Under the pieces are notes generated by a model that was not told where the DNA came from, did not search any database, and saw only the letters and a list, made by a program, of their open reading frames with translations. From NCBI RefSeq assembly GCF_001941625.1, contig NZ_CP016076.1, positions 5,750,001-5,814,000 of the forward strand: a stretch of 64,000 bases of DNA. The letters run 5' to 3'. Origin of the DNA: Actinoalloteichus fjordicus. Lineage in GTDB: Bacteria > Actinomycetota > Actinomycetes > Mycobacteriales > Pseudonocardiaceae. Both the position numbers and the translations under genes were made by a program. Positions 54,388-63,685 of the stretch are shown here, piece after piece. Within the stretch, counting starts at the first letter, position 1; every line of letters starts with the position of its first letter.

Positions 54388-57300
54388 ATGAGCCCAGGCA
54401 GTGGCATCGGCGATCCCGCGGGCGCGGATGCGCAGCGGGGGCTCGAGCTGTTCTCCCCCGCCACTCGCGACTGGTTCGGCACCACCTTCCCCGCTCCGAC
54501 CTCGGCCCAGACCGGTGCCTGGCGGGCCGCGGCACGGGGCGGACACGCCCTGGTGATCGCGCCGACCGGGGCGGGCAAGACCCTCGCCGCCTTCCTCTGG
54601 GCGCTGGACCGACTCGCGGTGACCGGGCCGCCCGCCGAGCCTCGGGCTCGGTGCCGGGTGCTCTACGTCTCACCGATGAAGGCCCTGGCGGTCGACGTGG
54701 AGCGGAACCTGCGTGGTCCGCTGGCCGGAATCGGTCGCTCTGCGACGCGACTCGGCCTGCCCGCCCCCGACATCACGGTCGGCATGCGGACGGGCGACAC
54801 CGACTCGGCGACGCGCCGAGGGTTCAACCGCACCCCGCCCGACGTGCTGGTGACCACGCCGGAGTCGCTGTTCCTGCTGGTGACCTCGGCGGCACGCGAG
54901 TCGCTGCGGGGTGTGGCGACGGTGATCGTCGACGAGGTGCATGCGGTGGCGGGTGGGAAACGAGGCGCTCATCTCGCCGTGTCGTTGGAGCGGCTGGACG
55001 CGCTCCTGGTCCGCCCGGCACAGCGGATCGGTCTGTCGGCAACGGTTCGGCCGGTGGAGGAGATCACGACGTTCCTGGCCGCCGGGGCGCCGGTGGAGGT
55101 CGTTCGGCCTGTCCACCCCAAGGAGGTGGCGGTCCGGGTGGAGGTTCCGGTCGCCGACATGTCGCGGCTCGACGAGCAGCAGGCCGAGCCCGTCCCGCCT
55201 GCCGCACCGGCGAATCGGCGGCGCGGCGCCGGGCCGGGGTCGAGTCGGCCTGCTGTGGGCGCCGCCGTCGAGGACGCCGAGGAGTCCGGAGCGACATCGA
55301 GCGCGAAGGCCCCGGCGGGCGGCGAGGCGGCCGCGGTGCCTGCCGCCGACTCGGTGCCCAGCGCCTCGATCTGGCCCGCAGTGGAGCGGCGGGTGCTCGA
55401 CCTGGTCCGCGCCCATCGATCCACCATCGTCTTCGTCAACTCTCGGCGGCTCGCCGAGCGGCTCACCGCGCGGCTGAACGAGCTGGTGGCGGAGGAGACC
55501 GCAGCGCAGGACGGCGCGCGCCTCGCCGGTCCGGAGCTGGACGGCGAGGGCTTCGCCAGGGTGGACCTCGACCGGCTGTCGGACCTCGACGGGCGGGCGG
55601 GCGCCGGTGCGGCAGCCGATCCAGACGCCGCGCTCGGACCTGCCGAACCCGACGACGCGGCCGAAGGCGACGGATCGGCAGGCCCCTCGGCGGAGACGCC
55701 GGACGTCGGCGGAGCCACCGACCAGACCTCGGGCCCGCAGACCGGCCCGCCGACGACGGCGCGGACACCCGGAGCGGCGACGGGCGGCCGGGCAGTCGCC
55801 GCGCGCCCCGGGAGCGCCGGAGCCGCCCTGGCGGGCGCGGGCAGGCCCGCCGGGCCGGTCCGCTTCCCGGCGGAGGCGGTCGGGCAGTCCGGCGTCGCCA
55901 CGGGCGCCCCCTCGGTGATCGCCAAGGCCCACCACGGCTCGATGGCGCGGGCGCAGCGCACCGAGGTGGAGGAGGAGCTGAAGGCGGGGATGCTGCCGTG
56001 CGTGGTGGCGACGTCCTCGTTGGAGCTGGGGATCGACATGGGCGCGGTGGACCTGGTGATCCAGGTGGAGGCGCCGCCGAGCGTGGCCGCCGGGCTCCAG
56101 CGGGTCGGCCGGGCCGGGCACCACGTCGACGCGGTGTCCACCGGGGTGGTGCTGCCGAAGTTCCGAGGCGACCTGGTGTCCTGCGCGATCGTCGCCGAGC
56201 GGATGCGCAGCGGCGCCATCGAGGAGATCCGCTTTCCCCGCAACCCGCTGGACGTCCTGGCTCAGCACATCGTGGCGATGGTCGCGATGGAGCCGTGGTC
56301 GGTGGCCGAGCTGGCCGCGCTGGTGCGGCGGGCGGCGCCCTTCACCGGGCTGCCCGACTCGGCACTGCACGCGGTCCTGGACATGCTCGCCGGGCGATAT
56401 CCCAGCGAGGAGTTCGGCGAACTGCGCGCGCGGATCGTCTGGGATCGGACGGCGGACGTGCTGCATGCCAGGCCCGGCGCGCAGCGACTCGCGGTGACCT
56501 CCGGCGGCACCATCCCCGATCGAGGACTGTTCACCGTGACCACCCCCGGCGGCGAAGGCGAGCCGGGCGCGCGGGTGGGCGAACTGGACGAGGAGATGGT
56601 CTACGAGTCACGGGTGGGCGACACCTTCCTACTGGGCACCAGTTCGTGGCGGGTTCAGGAGATCACCCACGACCGGGTCATCGTGACCCCGGCGCCGGGC
56701 CTGCCCGCACGGATGCCGTTCTGGAAGGGCGACTCGCCGGGCAGGCCGCTGGAACTGGGCATCGCGCTGGGCGGTTTCGTCCGCGAGATCGTCGCCGCCG
56801 ACCCCGACTCGGCACGCCGCCGGGCCGAGGCCGCGGGCCTGGACGTGTGGGCCTGCGACAACCTCCTCGCCTACCTCGCCGAGCAGCGCGCGGCCACCGG
56901 CCGGGTGCCCGACGACCGCACGGTGCTCCTCGAACGGTTCCGCGACGAGCTGGGCGACTGGCAGTGGGTCCTGCACTCCCCCTTCGGCGACCGCGTCAAC
57001 GCGCCGTGGGCGCTGTTGATCGCCGCCCGGCTGCGGGACCGGCTCGGCGTCGACCCGCAGCTGGTGCACTCCGACGACGGCATCGTCCTGCGGCTGCCCG
57101 CCGAGCTGGCCGAGGAGCACGGCGAGCACACGGTGGCCGCCGAGGACGTCCTCTTCGACCCCGACGAGGTGGAGCGGCTGGTCAGTCAGGAGGTCGGCTC
57201 CTCCGCGCTGTTCGCGGCCCGCTTCCGGGAGTGCGCGGCGCGGTCGCTGCTGCTGCCGCGCTGGGATCCGCGACGGCGCAGCCCGCTGTGGCGGCAGCGA

Positions 57301-59661
57301 CAGCGGTCCGCGCAGCTGCTGACGGTGGCGGCCCGGTACGACCAGTTCCCGGTGATGCTGGAGACGATGCGTGAGTGCCTGCGCGACGTCTACGACCTGC
57401 CGGGCCTGGTCACCGTGTTCCGCGACGCCTCGGCTCGGCGGGTCGAGGTCGTCGAGGTCGAGACGCAGGCGCCGTCGCCCTTCGCCCGCGCGCTGCTGGT
57501 CGGGTACGTGGCGATGTTCCTCTACGGCGAGGACGTCCCGCTGGCCGAGCGCAGGGCGGCCGGGCTCACCCTGGACGCGACGCTGCTCGGCGAGCTGCTG
57601 GGCTCCGAGGCCGTCCGGGACCTGCTCGATCCGACCGTGCTGACCGAGGTCGAGGCCGCGTTGCAGCGCACCGACCCGGAGTACCACGTCACCGATGCGG
57701 AGGGCGTCGCCGACCTGCTGCGCTTCCTCGGCGACCTCGGTGGCGAGGAGATCATCGCCAGGGGCGGCCTGCTCGACTGGGCGACCGAGCTGGTCGCGGC
57801 CGGGCGGGCGATCGAGGTGATCGTGGCGGGCGAACGTCGCTGGATCGCCGTGGAGGACGCCGCCCGCTACCGGGACGCGCTCGGCACGACGCTGCCCGCC
57901 GGGCTGCCCGCCGCGCTGCTGACCACGACCGCCGATGCGCTCGGTGATCTGCTGATCCGGTTCGCCCGGGGCCGGGGGCCGTTCCGCGCGGCGGAGGCGG
58001 CGGCTCGGTTCGGACTCGGCGTCGGGCCGGTGACGGATCGGCTGGACCGCCTGCGGGTCAGCGGCAGGCTGGTGCGGGGCGAGCTGCGGCCGGTCGAGGC
58101 CGAGACCGCGATCCCCGGTGGTCTCGGCACGCCGACCGAGTACTGCGACGCCGAGGTGTTGCGCAGGCTCCGGCGCGGCTCGCTCGCGCGGCTCCGGGCG
58201 GAGGTCGAACCCGTGGAGCCCGCCGCGCTCGGGCGGTTCCTCCCCGACTGGCACGGAGTACTGCCCGCGCCGCCGCTCCCGGCCGGGCCCGAGGAAACGG
58301 CGCCGGGACTCGACGGTACGTCGGTCGGCGCGGACGATTCCGAGGTCGGGGCCGCGCGCCGGGGCCGAGGTGCGGACGGCGGGGGAACGGCGTCCACCGC
58401 CCGTTCCAGGGTCGATGCAGCGAGTCCGGACGAGGTGCTGGCGGTGATCGAGCAGCTCGCCGGGGCGCCGCTGCCCGCGAGCGCGGTGGAGTCGATGATC
58501 CTGGGCGCCCGGCTGCCGGATTATCGGCCCGCCGCACTCGACGAGTTGACGGCCGCAGGCGAGGTCGTGTGGTGCGGATGCGGCCCACTGGGCGCGGGCG
58601 ACGGCTGGCTGGCGCTGGCGCCTGCCGACCTCGCCGAACTGATCCTCCCGCCGCCCGCGGCGGAGGATCCGGTGCTGGACACGGACCTGCACCGGGCGCT
58701 GCTCACCGCCCTGGCCTCGGGTGGGCTGTTCTTCCGAGGGCTCGTCGAGCGGATCGCCGCGTGGTCCACGGATCGCGGCGAGCCACGGCAGGCCGAGGGC
58801 GACCTGGTCACCGCGCTGTGGCAGCTCGTGTGGGCGGGGCTGGTCACCAATGACACCCTCGCGCCGCTGCGTGCCCTGCTCGGCGGCGGCGCGGCGACGC
58901 ACCGCCCGCGCAGGCAGGCTCCCCGAGGACGGCGCGCGGGTCTGCGCGTCAGCAGGCACGGCAGGCCGATGCTGGGCGCGAGCGGGCCGCCGACCGTCGC
59001 GGGCCGCTGGTCGCTGGTGCCGGTCCGGGAGACCGACCCGACCCGGCGGGCCCACGCGCAGGCCGAGGCCCTCCTCGCCCGGCACGGCGTGCTCACCAGG
59101 GGCGCGGTGGAGGGCGAGCGCGTACCGGGCGGCTTCGCGGGCGTGTATCGAGTGCTGCGCGCCATGGAGGAGTCCGGGCGGTGCAGGCGAGGCCTGCTCG
59201 TCCGAGGTCCCGGCGGCGCGCAGTTCGCGGTGCCGGGTGCCGTGGACGGCCTGCGGGCCTTCTCGCGGGAGGCGGGCCGGCTCGACGGGCGACCGGCCGC
59301 ATCGGTGCTGGCGGCAGCCGATCCGGCCCAGCCCTACGGCGCGGCGCTGCCGTGGCCCGCATCGATCGGCGCGGGCGGGCATCGGCCGGGGCGCAAGGCG
59401 GGGGCGCTGATCGCGCTGGTCGACGGCGAGCCGGTGCTCTACGTGGAGCGCGGCGGGAAGTCCCTGCTGTCGTTCACCGAGGACGAGACCGCACTGCGAA
59501 CGGCGACGGCGGCGCTGGTCGACGTCGTGCGCTCCGGCCGGACCGAGCCGCTGGTGCTGTCGCGGGCCGACGGGGAGCAGGCATTGGGCTCCCGACTGGC
59601 CGCCGTGCTCCAGCAAGCGGGTTTCCGCGCCACGCCGAAGGGCCTGCGGCTGCGTGGGTGA
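54388..59661 (+). CDS. lhr: ATP-dependent helicase Lhr (large helicase-related protein)
   Basis: Superfamily 2 DNA helicase of 1757 residues. Walker A 'IAPTGAGKTLAAFLWALD' (about residue 58), motif II 'VIVDEVHAVAGGKRGAHLAV' (about 180), motif III 'IGLSATVRPVEEI', motif V 'VVATSSLELGIDMGAVDLVI' and motif VI 'LQRVGRAGHHVDAVS' are present, then the winged-helix and Lhr C-terminal domains. Two low-complexity inserts (about residues 255-330 and 400-510) make it some 200 residues longer than typical Lhr. ATG at 54388. Divergent from the Hsp70-like gene. Confidence 0.95.
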   Translation: MSPGSGIGDPAGADAQRGLELFSPATRDWFGTTFPAPTSAQTGAWRAAARGGHALVIAPTGAGKTLAAFLWALDRLAVTGPPAEPRARCRVLYVSPMKALAVDVERNLRGPLAGIGRSATRLGLPAPDITVGMRTGDTDSATRRGFNRTPPDVLVTTPESLFLLVTSAARESLRGVATVIVDEVHAVAGGKRGAHLAVSLERLDALLVRPAQRIGLSATVRPVEEITTFLAAGAPVEVVRPVHPKEVAVRVEVPVADMSRLDEQQAEPVPPAAPANRRRGAGPGSSRPAVGAAVEDAEESGATSSAKAPAGGEAAAVPAADSVPSASIWPAVERRVLDLVRAHRSTIVFVNSRRLAERLTARLNELVAEETAAQDGARLAGPELDGEGFARVDLDRLSDLDGRAGAGAAADPDAALGPAEPDDAAEGDGSAGPSAETPDVGGATDQTSGPQTGPPTTARTPGAATGGRAVAARPGSAGAALAGAGRPAGPVRFPAEAVGQSGVATGAPSVIAKAHHGSMARAQRTEVEEELKAGMLPCVVATSSLELGIDMGAVDLVIQVEAPPSVAAGLQRVGRAGHHVDAVSTGVVLPKFRGDLVSCAIVAERMRSGAIEEIRFPRNPLDVLAQHIVAMVAMEPWSVAELAALVRRAAPFTGLPDSALHAVLDMLAGRYPSEEFGELRARIVWDRTADVLHARPGAQRLAVTSGGTIPDRGLFTVTTPGGEGEPGARVGELDEEMVYESRVGDTFLLGTSSWRVQEITHDRVIVTPAPGLPARMPFWKGDSPGRPLELGIALGGFVREIVAADPDSARRRAEAAGLDVWACDNLLAYLAEQRAATGRVPDDRTVLLERFRDELGDWQWVLHSPFGDRVNAPWALLIAARLRDRLGVDPQLVHSDDGIVLRLPAELAEEHGEHTVAAEDVLFDPDEVERLVSQEVGSSALFAARFRECAARSLLLPRWDPRRRSPLWRQRQRSAQLLTVAARYDQFPVMLETMRECLRDVYDLPGLVTVFRDASARRVEVVEVETQAPSPFARALLVGYVAMFLYGEDVPLAERRAAGLTLDATLLGELLGSEAVRDLLDPTVLTEVEAALQRTDPEYHVTDAEGVADLLRFLGDLGGEEIIARGGLLDWATELVAAGRAIEVIVAGERRWIAVEDAARYRDALGTTLPAGLPAALLTTTADALGDLLIRFARGRGPFRAAEAAARFGLGVGPVTDRLDRLRVSGRLVRGELRPVEAETAIPGGLGTPTEYCDAEVLRRLRRGSLARLRAEVEPVEPAALGRFLPDWHGVLPAPPLPAGPEETAPGLDGTSVGADDSEVGAARRGRGADGGGTASTARSRVDAASPDEVLAVIEQLAGAPLPASAVESMILGARLPDYRPAALDELTAAGEVVWCGCGPLGAGDGWLALAPADLAELILPPPAAEDPVLDTDLHRALLTALASGGLFFRGLVERIAAWSTDRGEPRQAEGDLVTALWQLVWAGLVTNDTLAPLRALLGGGAATHRPRRQAPRGRRAGLRVSRHGRPMLGASGPPTVAGRWSLVPVRETDPTRRAHAQAEALLARHGVLTRGAVEGERVPGGFAGVYRVLRAMEESGRCRRGLLVRGPGGAQFAVPGAVDGLRAFSREAGRLDGRPAASVLAAADPAQPYGAALPWPASIGAGGHRPGRKAGALIALVDGEPVLYVERGGKSLLSFTEDETALRTATAALVDVVRSGRTEPLVLSRADGEQALGSRLAAVLQQAGFRATPKGLRLRG

Positions 59662-59905
59662 GCAGGCGGCAGGCGGGCGGCACGCGGGCGGCAGGCGACG
59701 GCGGCGAACCTGCGTCGACTCGGCGGGGCCTCGCCGTCGCCGGGTGCCTTCGCGGTTCTCCTCGGCCGAAGCGGGCAGCGGGGAGAACGAGTCGATCCGC
59801 CCGGATGCCTCGTCACCTGATCCGAGAACGGCTCGGCCGAAGATCGTCTCGCTAGAACGACGGGGCAGGCGTAGCGGCGTGTCCCGAGGCACGGAAGCCG
59901 ATGCC

Positions 59906-60676
59906 TCAGTGCGGCGGTCTGCTGCCCAGCATGCCCAGGGCCTCCCCCGCCGAGCAGTTCAGTTCGCCGGGTTGGAGTTGAACGCGGGCCGGCGTCCAGA
60001 CGGCCGAGTCACCGGGCGCGACCCGCCCCAGCACACAGTCGTCGCCTGCCCGAAACGCCAGCCCGACGGCGCCGTCCGAGGCGGCGAGGTCGCGGGTGGA
60101 CTCCTCCCCGGTGGACAGCCCGTCGACCACGGCACGGACCTGTTCCTCCGACACGGCCTCCCTCTCGGCCGCCTCGGCCAGGGCGTCGCTCAGGAGATCG
60201 GCGAACTCCTCGGGCAGCTCCGGCGTCGGCGGCAGCGGCGGATAGCTGATCGGCTCCGCGTCGGCAGGACAGTCGACCGGAAGCGCCCGGCCGTCCTCAT
60301 CGTCGTCGCCTGCGAACACCAGTTCGTAGCAGCGGACGACGGTGGCGACCTGGGTCGTCTGTCCCGGCACGATCTGCGGTCGAGGCGCAGCCTCACCACG
60401 TCCCTCGGTCCGGATCACCAGCCGCACCGAGGAGGTCTCGCCGTCGCGGGCCTCGTCGAGGGAAAGCAGATCGACGGACTCCGCCGCCCGCCGCCCGTAC
60501 TCCGCCGCCCGCGTCGCCGAGGAGTGCCGCAGCTCCACGCCCAGCTCTTGGGCGACGGCGAGGGCGGCGTTCTCGGCCGCCGCGTTCGCCCGCGACTCGA
60601 CAGAGCAGCCTGCGGCCAGCACCGAGGCGCCGAGCACCAGGGCCGCTGCCGTCGTTCGTCGAATCGCTGCGTGCAT
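59906..60676 (-). CDS. Putative lipoprotein
   Basis: A 256-residue secreted protein. The signal peptide 'AAALVLGASVLAAGCS' ends in a lipobox, giving lipid anchoring at Cys24. The mature part has 'SVDLLSLDEARDGETSSVRL' and 'VATVVRCYELVFAGDDDEDG' and a few Cys pairs, with no recognised domain. Role unknown. It is followed by the lhr gene on the other strand (convergent). Confidence 0.75.
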   Translation of the reverse strand: MHAAIRRTTAAALVLGASVLAAGCSVESRANAAAENAALAVAQELGVELRHSSATRAAEYGRRAAESVDLLSLDEARDGETSSVRLVIRTEGRGEAAPRPQIVPGQTTQVATVVRCYELVFAGDDDEDGRALPVDCPADAEPISYPPLPPTPELPEEFADLLSDALAEAAEREAVSEEQVRAVVDGLSTGEESTRDLAASDGAVGLAFRAGDDCVLGRVAPGDSAVWTPARVQLQPGELNCSAGEALGMLGSRPPH

Positions 60677-60952
60677 GGCCTCAGCATCACCGATCCGAGG
60701 CAGTGGACACCCGAGACGGACGGAGATGTGACACGGTCGGCATCGGTGGAATCGGTGCCGGACGGCAGCACCGTTCGTCGCGGCAGCCCGAGGGCAGGGC
60801 TGTCGACGGGCCGCGCCGAGCCCGGCTCGGGCGGGATCGCCCGCCGTTGACGCGGCGGTCGGGTCGGGCCGTCACCTCCGCCGTCGCTGCCCGTCGCAGG
60901 CAGGCACCCGGCCCGGAGCGGCGGGCTGGAACCGCCGCTCCGGACCAGGGCT

Positions 60953-61732
60953 TCACCGGGTGGCCACGTTCAACAGCACCCAGAGCTGGGCGAGCGCGTC
61001 GGCGTCGCCGTCCAGGGTGACCGCCCAGTCCGGCAGCCTGCCCCAGAGCCAGAGGTAGACGGCGAAGGGATCACCGGAGACCGTCGCGTCGACGTCGGGC
61101 ACCGCGTCCGCCTGCACCGCCCGCACCGTGGTCCCGGCGGCCCCAGCCTGGGTCAGCCAGACCCGCCCCCCGGTCCGCACGGCCACCGTCGCCGGGCGAG
61201 AGGCCGTGATGGCCAACTCGCCGAGCCGGTGATCGAACCACAGGGTGAGGACCTCGTCGACGCCGTCCACCGCGATGTCGGTGTCGACGTGATCGCACCG
61301 CAGGCCCGCGGCGGCCTGCACGTCGACCCGGTGCACGATCGTCTCGTGGGTCAGCCGTCGCGCCCAGAAGCCGAAGCTGGCGTCGGCGGGCCACCAGGTC
61401 GGGCAGCGCTCCTCCGGCCGATGGGCGGACAGCTCGCCCGCCACCTCGGCCAGCCCGGCCCGCAGGTACTCGGCCAGCCGCCGATCGTCACCCTGCCGGG
61501 GAATGTGCACCTCGCGAGGCGGGACGGGCGTCCCGTCCGGCGAGCGGGTCCAGTCGGCTGTGGAGCGGTAGACGTCGCCGAGGCGCCGCACCGTCTCGGC
61601 GAGAGTCAGCCCCGGGGAGCCGGGGACCGGGCTGTTCCCCGGCGCGCTGCCCACGCAGGACGCGAGCCGCTCGCCGTCGATGGACAGGACGTCGAGGAAA
61701 CGCTCGTAGTCGATCGCCGTCACCCGCTTCAT
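60953..61732 (-). CDS. Maleylpyruvate isomerase/mycothiol-dependent enzyme family protein
   Basis: A 259-residue protein of the DinB-like, mycothiol-dependent group. The metal site is in 'RRLTHETIVHRVDVQAAAG' (HExxxHR pattern), followed by a C-terminal sterol-carrier-like half ('ATVSGDPFAVYLWLWGRLPD'). Substrate unknown; most members take part in mycothiol-linked detoxification. ATG at 61732 has GGGGAGG six bases upstream and overlaps the stop of the HEPN gene (ATGA). Confidence 0.88.
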   Translation of the reverse strand: MKRVTAIDYERFLDVLSIDGERLASCVGSAPGNSPVPGSPGLTLAETVRRLGDVYRSTADWTRSPDGTPVPPREVHIPRQGDDRRLAEYLRAGLAEVAGELSAHRPEERCPTWWPADASFGFWARRLTHETIVHRVDVQAAAGLRCDHVDTDIAVDGVDEVLTLWFDHRLGELAITASRPATVAVRTGGRVWLTQAGAAGTTVRAVQADAVPDVDATVSGDPFAVYLWLWGRLPDWAVTLDGDADALAQLWVLLNVATR

Positions 61733-62199
61733 CGCCTGCCTCCCCACACTGCCGATTCGGCCAGCGCCAGGAACTGGTGGACCTGACGTTCGAGATCATC
61801 GGCGTCGCGGACCGACACGACCCGCAGGACACCGGCCTGCACGGCGGCCCGCCGGGCCGAGCAGGACTCGAAGAAGCCCGCCCATTCGGCGAACTCCGGC
61901 GCGGCCTGGGAGAGCAGCCACCACACGCTGCGCGGCCTGCTGAGGCCGGGCGCCGGGCGGGTCCTGGTGGCCAGCACCGCCGCGCCTGCCCGCAGGGCGC
62001 TCAGATAGGAGTGCAGGAAGCGGTCGTGGTGGCTCACCGCGCGGCAGGACTCGCCCAGCGCGAAGCGGGCCTGGTCGAGAAGAGCGAGCGCCGAGGAGGA
62101 GGGCGCGGGAGCAGGCCGCATCGCCGGGACTGTCCGAAGGGGAAGGACCTGATGGGCGGGCCCGGGGTGAATCACGGCGGAGTCGTACTGAACGGACAC
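61729..62199 (-). CDS. SAV_6107-type HEPN domain protein
   Basis: A 156-residue, mostly helical protein: 'ALLDQARFALGESCRAVSHH', 'RFLHSYLSALRAGAAVLATR', 'VWWLLSQAAPEFAEWAGFFE'. It fits the SAV_6107 group of HEPN proteins, which in several actinomycetes lie near translesion polymerase genes. GGAGG sits five bases before the GTG at 62199. Upstream is a LexA-type palindrome. It is coupled to the downstream isomerase-family gene. Whether it has RNase activity is unknown. Confidence 0.75.
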   Translation of the reverse strand: MSVQYDSAVIHPGPAHQVLPLRTVPAMRPAPAPSSSALALLDQARFALGESCRAVSHHDRFLHSYLSALRAGAAVLATRTRPAPGLSRPRSVWWLLSQAAPEFAEWAGFFESCSARRAAVQAGVLRVVSVRDADDLERQVHQFLALAESAVWGGRR

Positions 62200-62246
62200 G
62201 GCGGCCTCCGAAGGGAGCTTGCTCGCGAGGACGAGTCGGACTGCAT

Positions 62247-62267
62247 TCGAACTGATGTTCGAACATC
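62247..62267. promoter_or_regulatory. SOS-box-like palindrome (LexA-type) with an overlapping palindrome
   Basis: TCGAAC-TGAT-GTTCGA (62247-62262) is a perfect match to the actinobacterial LexA box TCGAAC-N4-GTTCGA. A second perfect palindrome, GATGTTC-GAACATC (62254-62267), overlaps it. It lies 48 bases before the HEPN gene start on one side and 53 bases before the YbaK gene on the other. Confidence 0.7.
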
Positions 62268-62319
62268 CCCACACTAACCCGAGATGCCGACAACGCGCCA
62301 GGCGTGATCTGATGAACGG

Positions 62320-62826
62320 GTGAGCTCGATCGAGCACCCCGGTGTACGCAAGGTCGCGGCGGCACTGGCCGAGGCAGGCCTGCCCGATGCGGCGGAGGGC
62401 ATTCGCGTCCTGGACGCCGACGTCCGCACGGCCGCCCAGGCCGCCGAGGCGGTGGGCGTCGACGTCGGCGCCATCGCCAACAGCCTGATCTTCGACGCCG
62501 ACTCGGCACCGCTGCTGGCCCTGACCTCCGGCGCGCACCGCGCCGACACCGCGCTGCTCGCCTCGGCGATCGGCGTCGAGAAGGTCGGCCGAGCGACGCC
62601 CGAGTTCGTGCGCACCCATACCGGCCAGGCCATCGGCGGCGTCTCCCCGGTGGGGCATCCCGCGCCGATCACCACGCTGATCGACGCGAGCCTGGCCGAT
62701 CACCCGGTGATCTGGGCAGCAGGCGGACATCCCAAAGCACTGTTCCCCATCACCTTTGCCGAGCTGGTCGCACTGACCGGCGGCCGGGTGCTGGCCGTCG
62801 CCGAAGCGGGGGGCACCAGCAGGTGA
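62320..62826 (+). CDS. YbaK/EbsC-type aminoacyl-tRNA deacylase
   Basis: A 168-residue editing-domain protein that removes misacylated amino acids from tRNA (Cys-tRNA-Pro in the YbaK case). The family core is 'VDVGAIANSLIFDADSAPLL' (including the catalytic Lys/Ser region in relatives), 'GQAIGGVSPVGHPAPITTLI' and 'PVIWAAGGHPKALFPITF'. The GTG start may be leaderless. It overlaps the following acetyltransferase gene by four bases. Confidence 0.92.
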   Translation: MSSIEHPGVRKVAAALAEAGLPDAAEGIRVLDADVRTAAQAAEAVGVDVGAIANSLIFDADSAPLLALTSGAHRADTALLASAIGVEKVGRATPEFVRTHTGQAIGGVSPVGHPAPITTLIDASLADHPVIWAAGGHPKALFPITFAELVALTGGRVLAVAEAGGTSR

Positions 62827-63392
62827 GCGCCGCCGCCGCAGCGGGCTGGGAACGCTTCGTCGAGCTGTCCGCCGAGGAGATGCGGCTCAGGCTCACCGAG
62901 GCACTCCAGGTCTACGTCACCGCGATGCGTTATCCCCCCAGCGCCATGCACCATCGGGGCCCGACCTGGCTCTCCCACGCCGTCCGCGAGGGCTGGCGCG
63001 GCGTCGCGGCCCTCGATCACCGGGGCGCGATGGTCGGGGTGGCCTACGGCTATCGCGGCGCCCCCGGCCAGTGGTGGTACGAACAGGTGAACCACGGGCT
63101 GCTCGACACCGGCCACGCCGCGGGCGCCCAGCACTGGCTGCCCGACTACTTCGAGCTGACCGAACTGCACGTGCTGCCCACGGCGCAGGGACACGGCGTC
63201 GGCGAGACGCTGCTGCGGATGCTGCTGGACCAGGCCGAGGGGGCCAACGTGCTGCTCTCCACGCCGGAGGGCCCCAGCCGGGCCTGGCGGCTGTACCGCC
63301 GTGTCGGCTTCGAGGACGTCCTGCGCAACTACCGCTTCGCGGGCGACCCCCGCCCCTTCGCGGTACTGGGCCGCACCCTGCCGCTGGACTGA
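62823..63392 (+). CDS. GNAT-family N-acetyltransferase
   Basis: A 189-residue protein; the acetyl-CoA loop region is 'LTELHVLPTAQGHGVGETLL' and the C-terminal signature 'SRAWRLYRRVGFEDVLRNYR'. The N-terminal ~60 residues are longer than in minimal GNATs ('RLTEALQVYVTAMRYPPSAM'), as seen in an actinobacterial subgroup. Coupled to the YbaK gene. Substrate unknown. Confidence 0.87.
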   Translation: MSAAAAAGWERFVELSAEEMRLRLTEALQVYVTAMRYPPSAMHHRGPTWLSHAVREGWRGVAALDHRGAMVGVAYGYRGAPGQWWYEQVNHGLLDTGHAAGAQHWLPDYFELTELHVLPTAQGHGVGETLLRMLLDQAEGANVLLSTPEGPSRAWRLYRRVGFEDVLRNYRFAGDPRPFAVLGRTLPLD

Positions 63393-63408
63393 CGGGCTCC
63401 GCAGCCCG
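63393..63408 (+). terminator. Hairpin after the acetyltransferase gene
   Basis: CGGGCT-CCGC-AGCCCG forms a 6-bp stem directly after the stop codon. No U-tract follows. Confidence 0.45.
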
Positions 63409-63595
63409 GTCGCTCGGTGATCGACTCGATCGCCGATTCTCGGCCTCCGCAGCTCACGCCGACACCGTGGGACGGCGCTGCGCGTGCCGGGCAGGTAGGG
63501 ACGGCAACGAGCCGATCAGGACCAGACCGAGAACGACCTCACCGGTGTGGGACGACTCCGCGAGTTCGAGATACCGCGCCGTCAGCACAGCTTCC

Positions 63596-63685
63596 GGACC
63601 AGGCCCGGCGTGCGCGGGGAGGACGTCCGGTCCGCCGACGCGGCGGTGCAGCACGCCGGAACAGCCCCGCGTGCGCGGGGAGGAC
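63596..63685 (-). CRISPR. Small CRISPR array, two repeats and one spacer
   Basis: Read on the minus strand, a 29-bp repeat beginning GTCCTCCCCGCGCACGCGGG occupies 63685-63657, and a degenerate second copy 63624-63596, with a 32-bp spacer between them. The repeat differs from the 43-kb array at several positions but keeps length, stem and type I-E layout. The leader is on the right (63686-63741). No cas genes are seen before the window ends. Confidence 0.8.
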
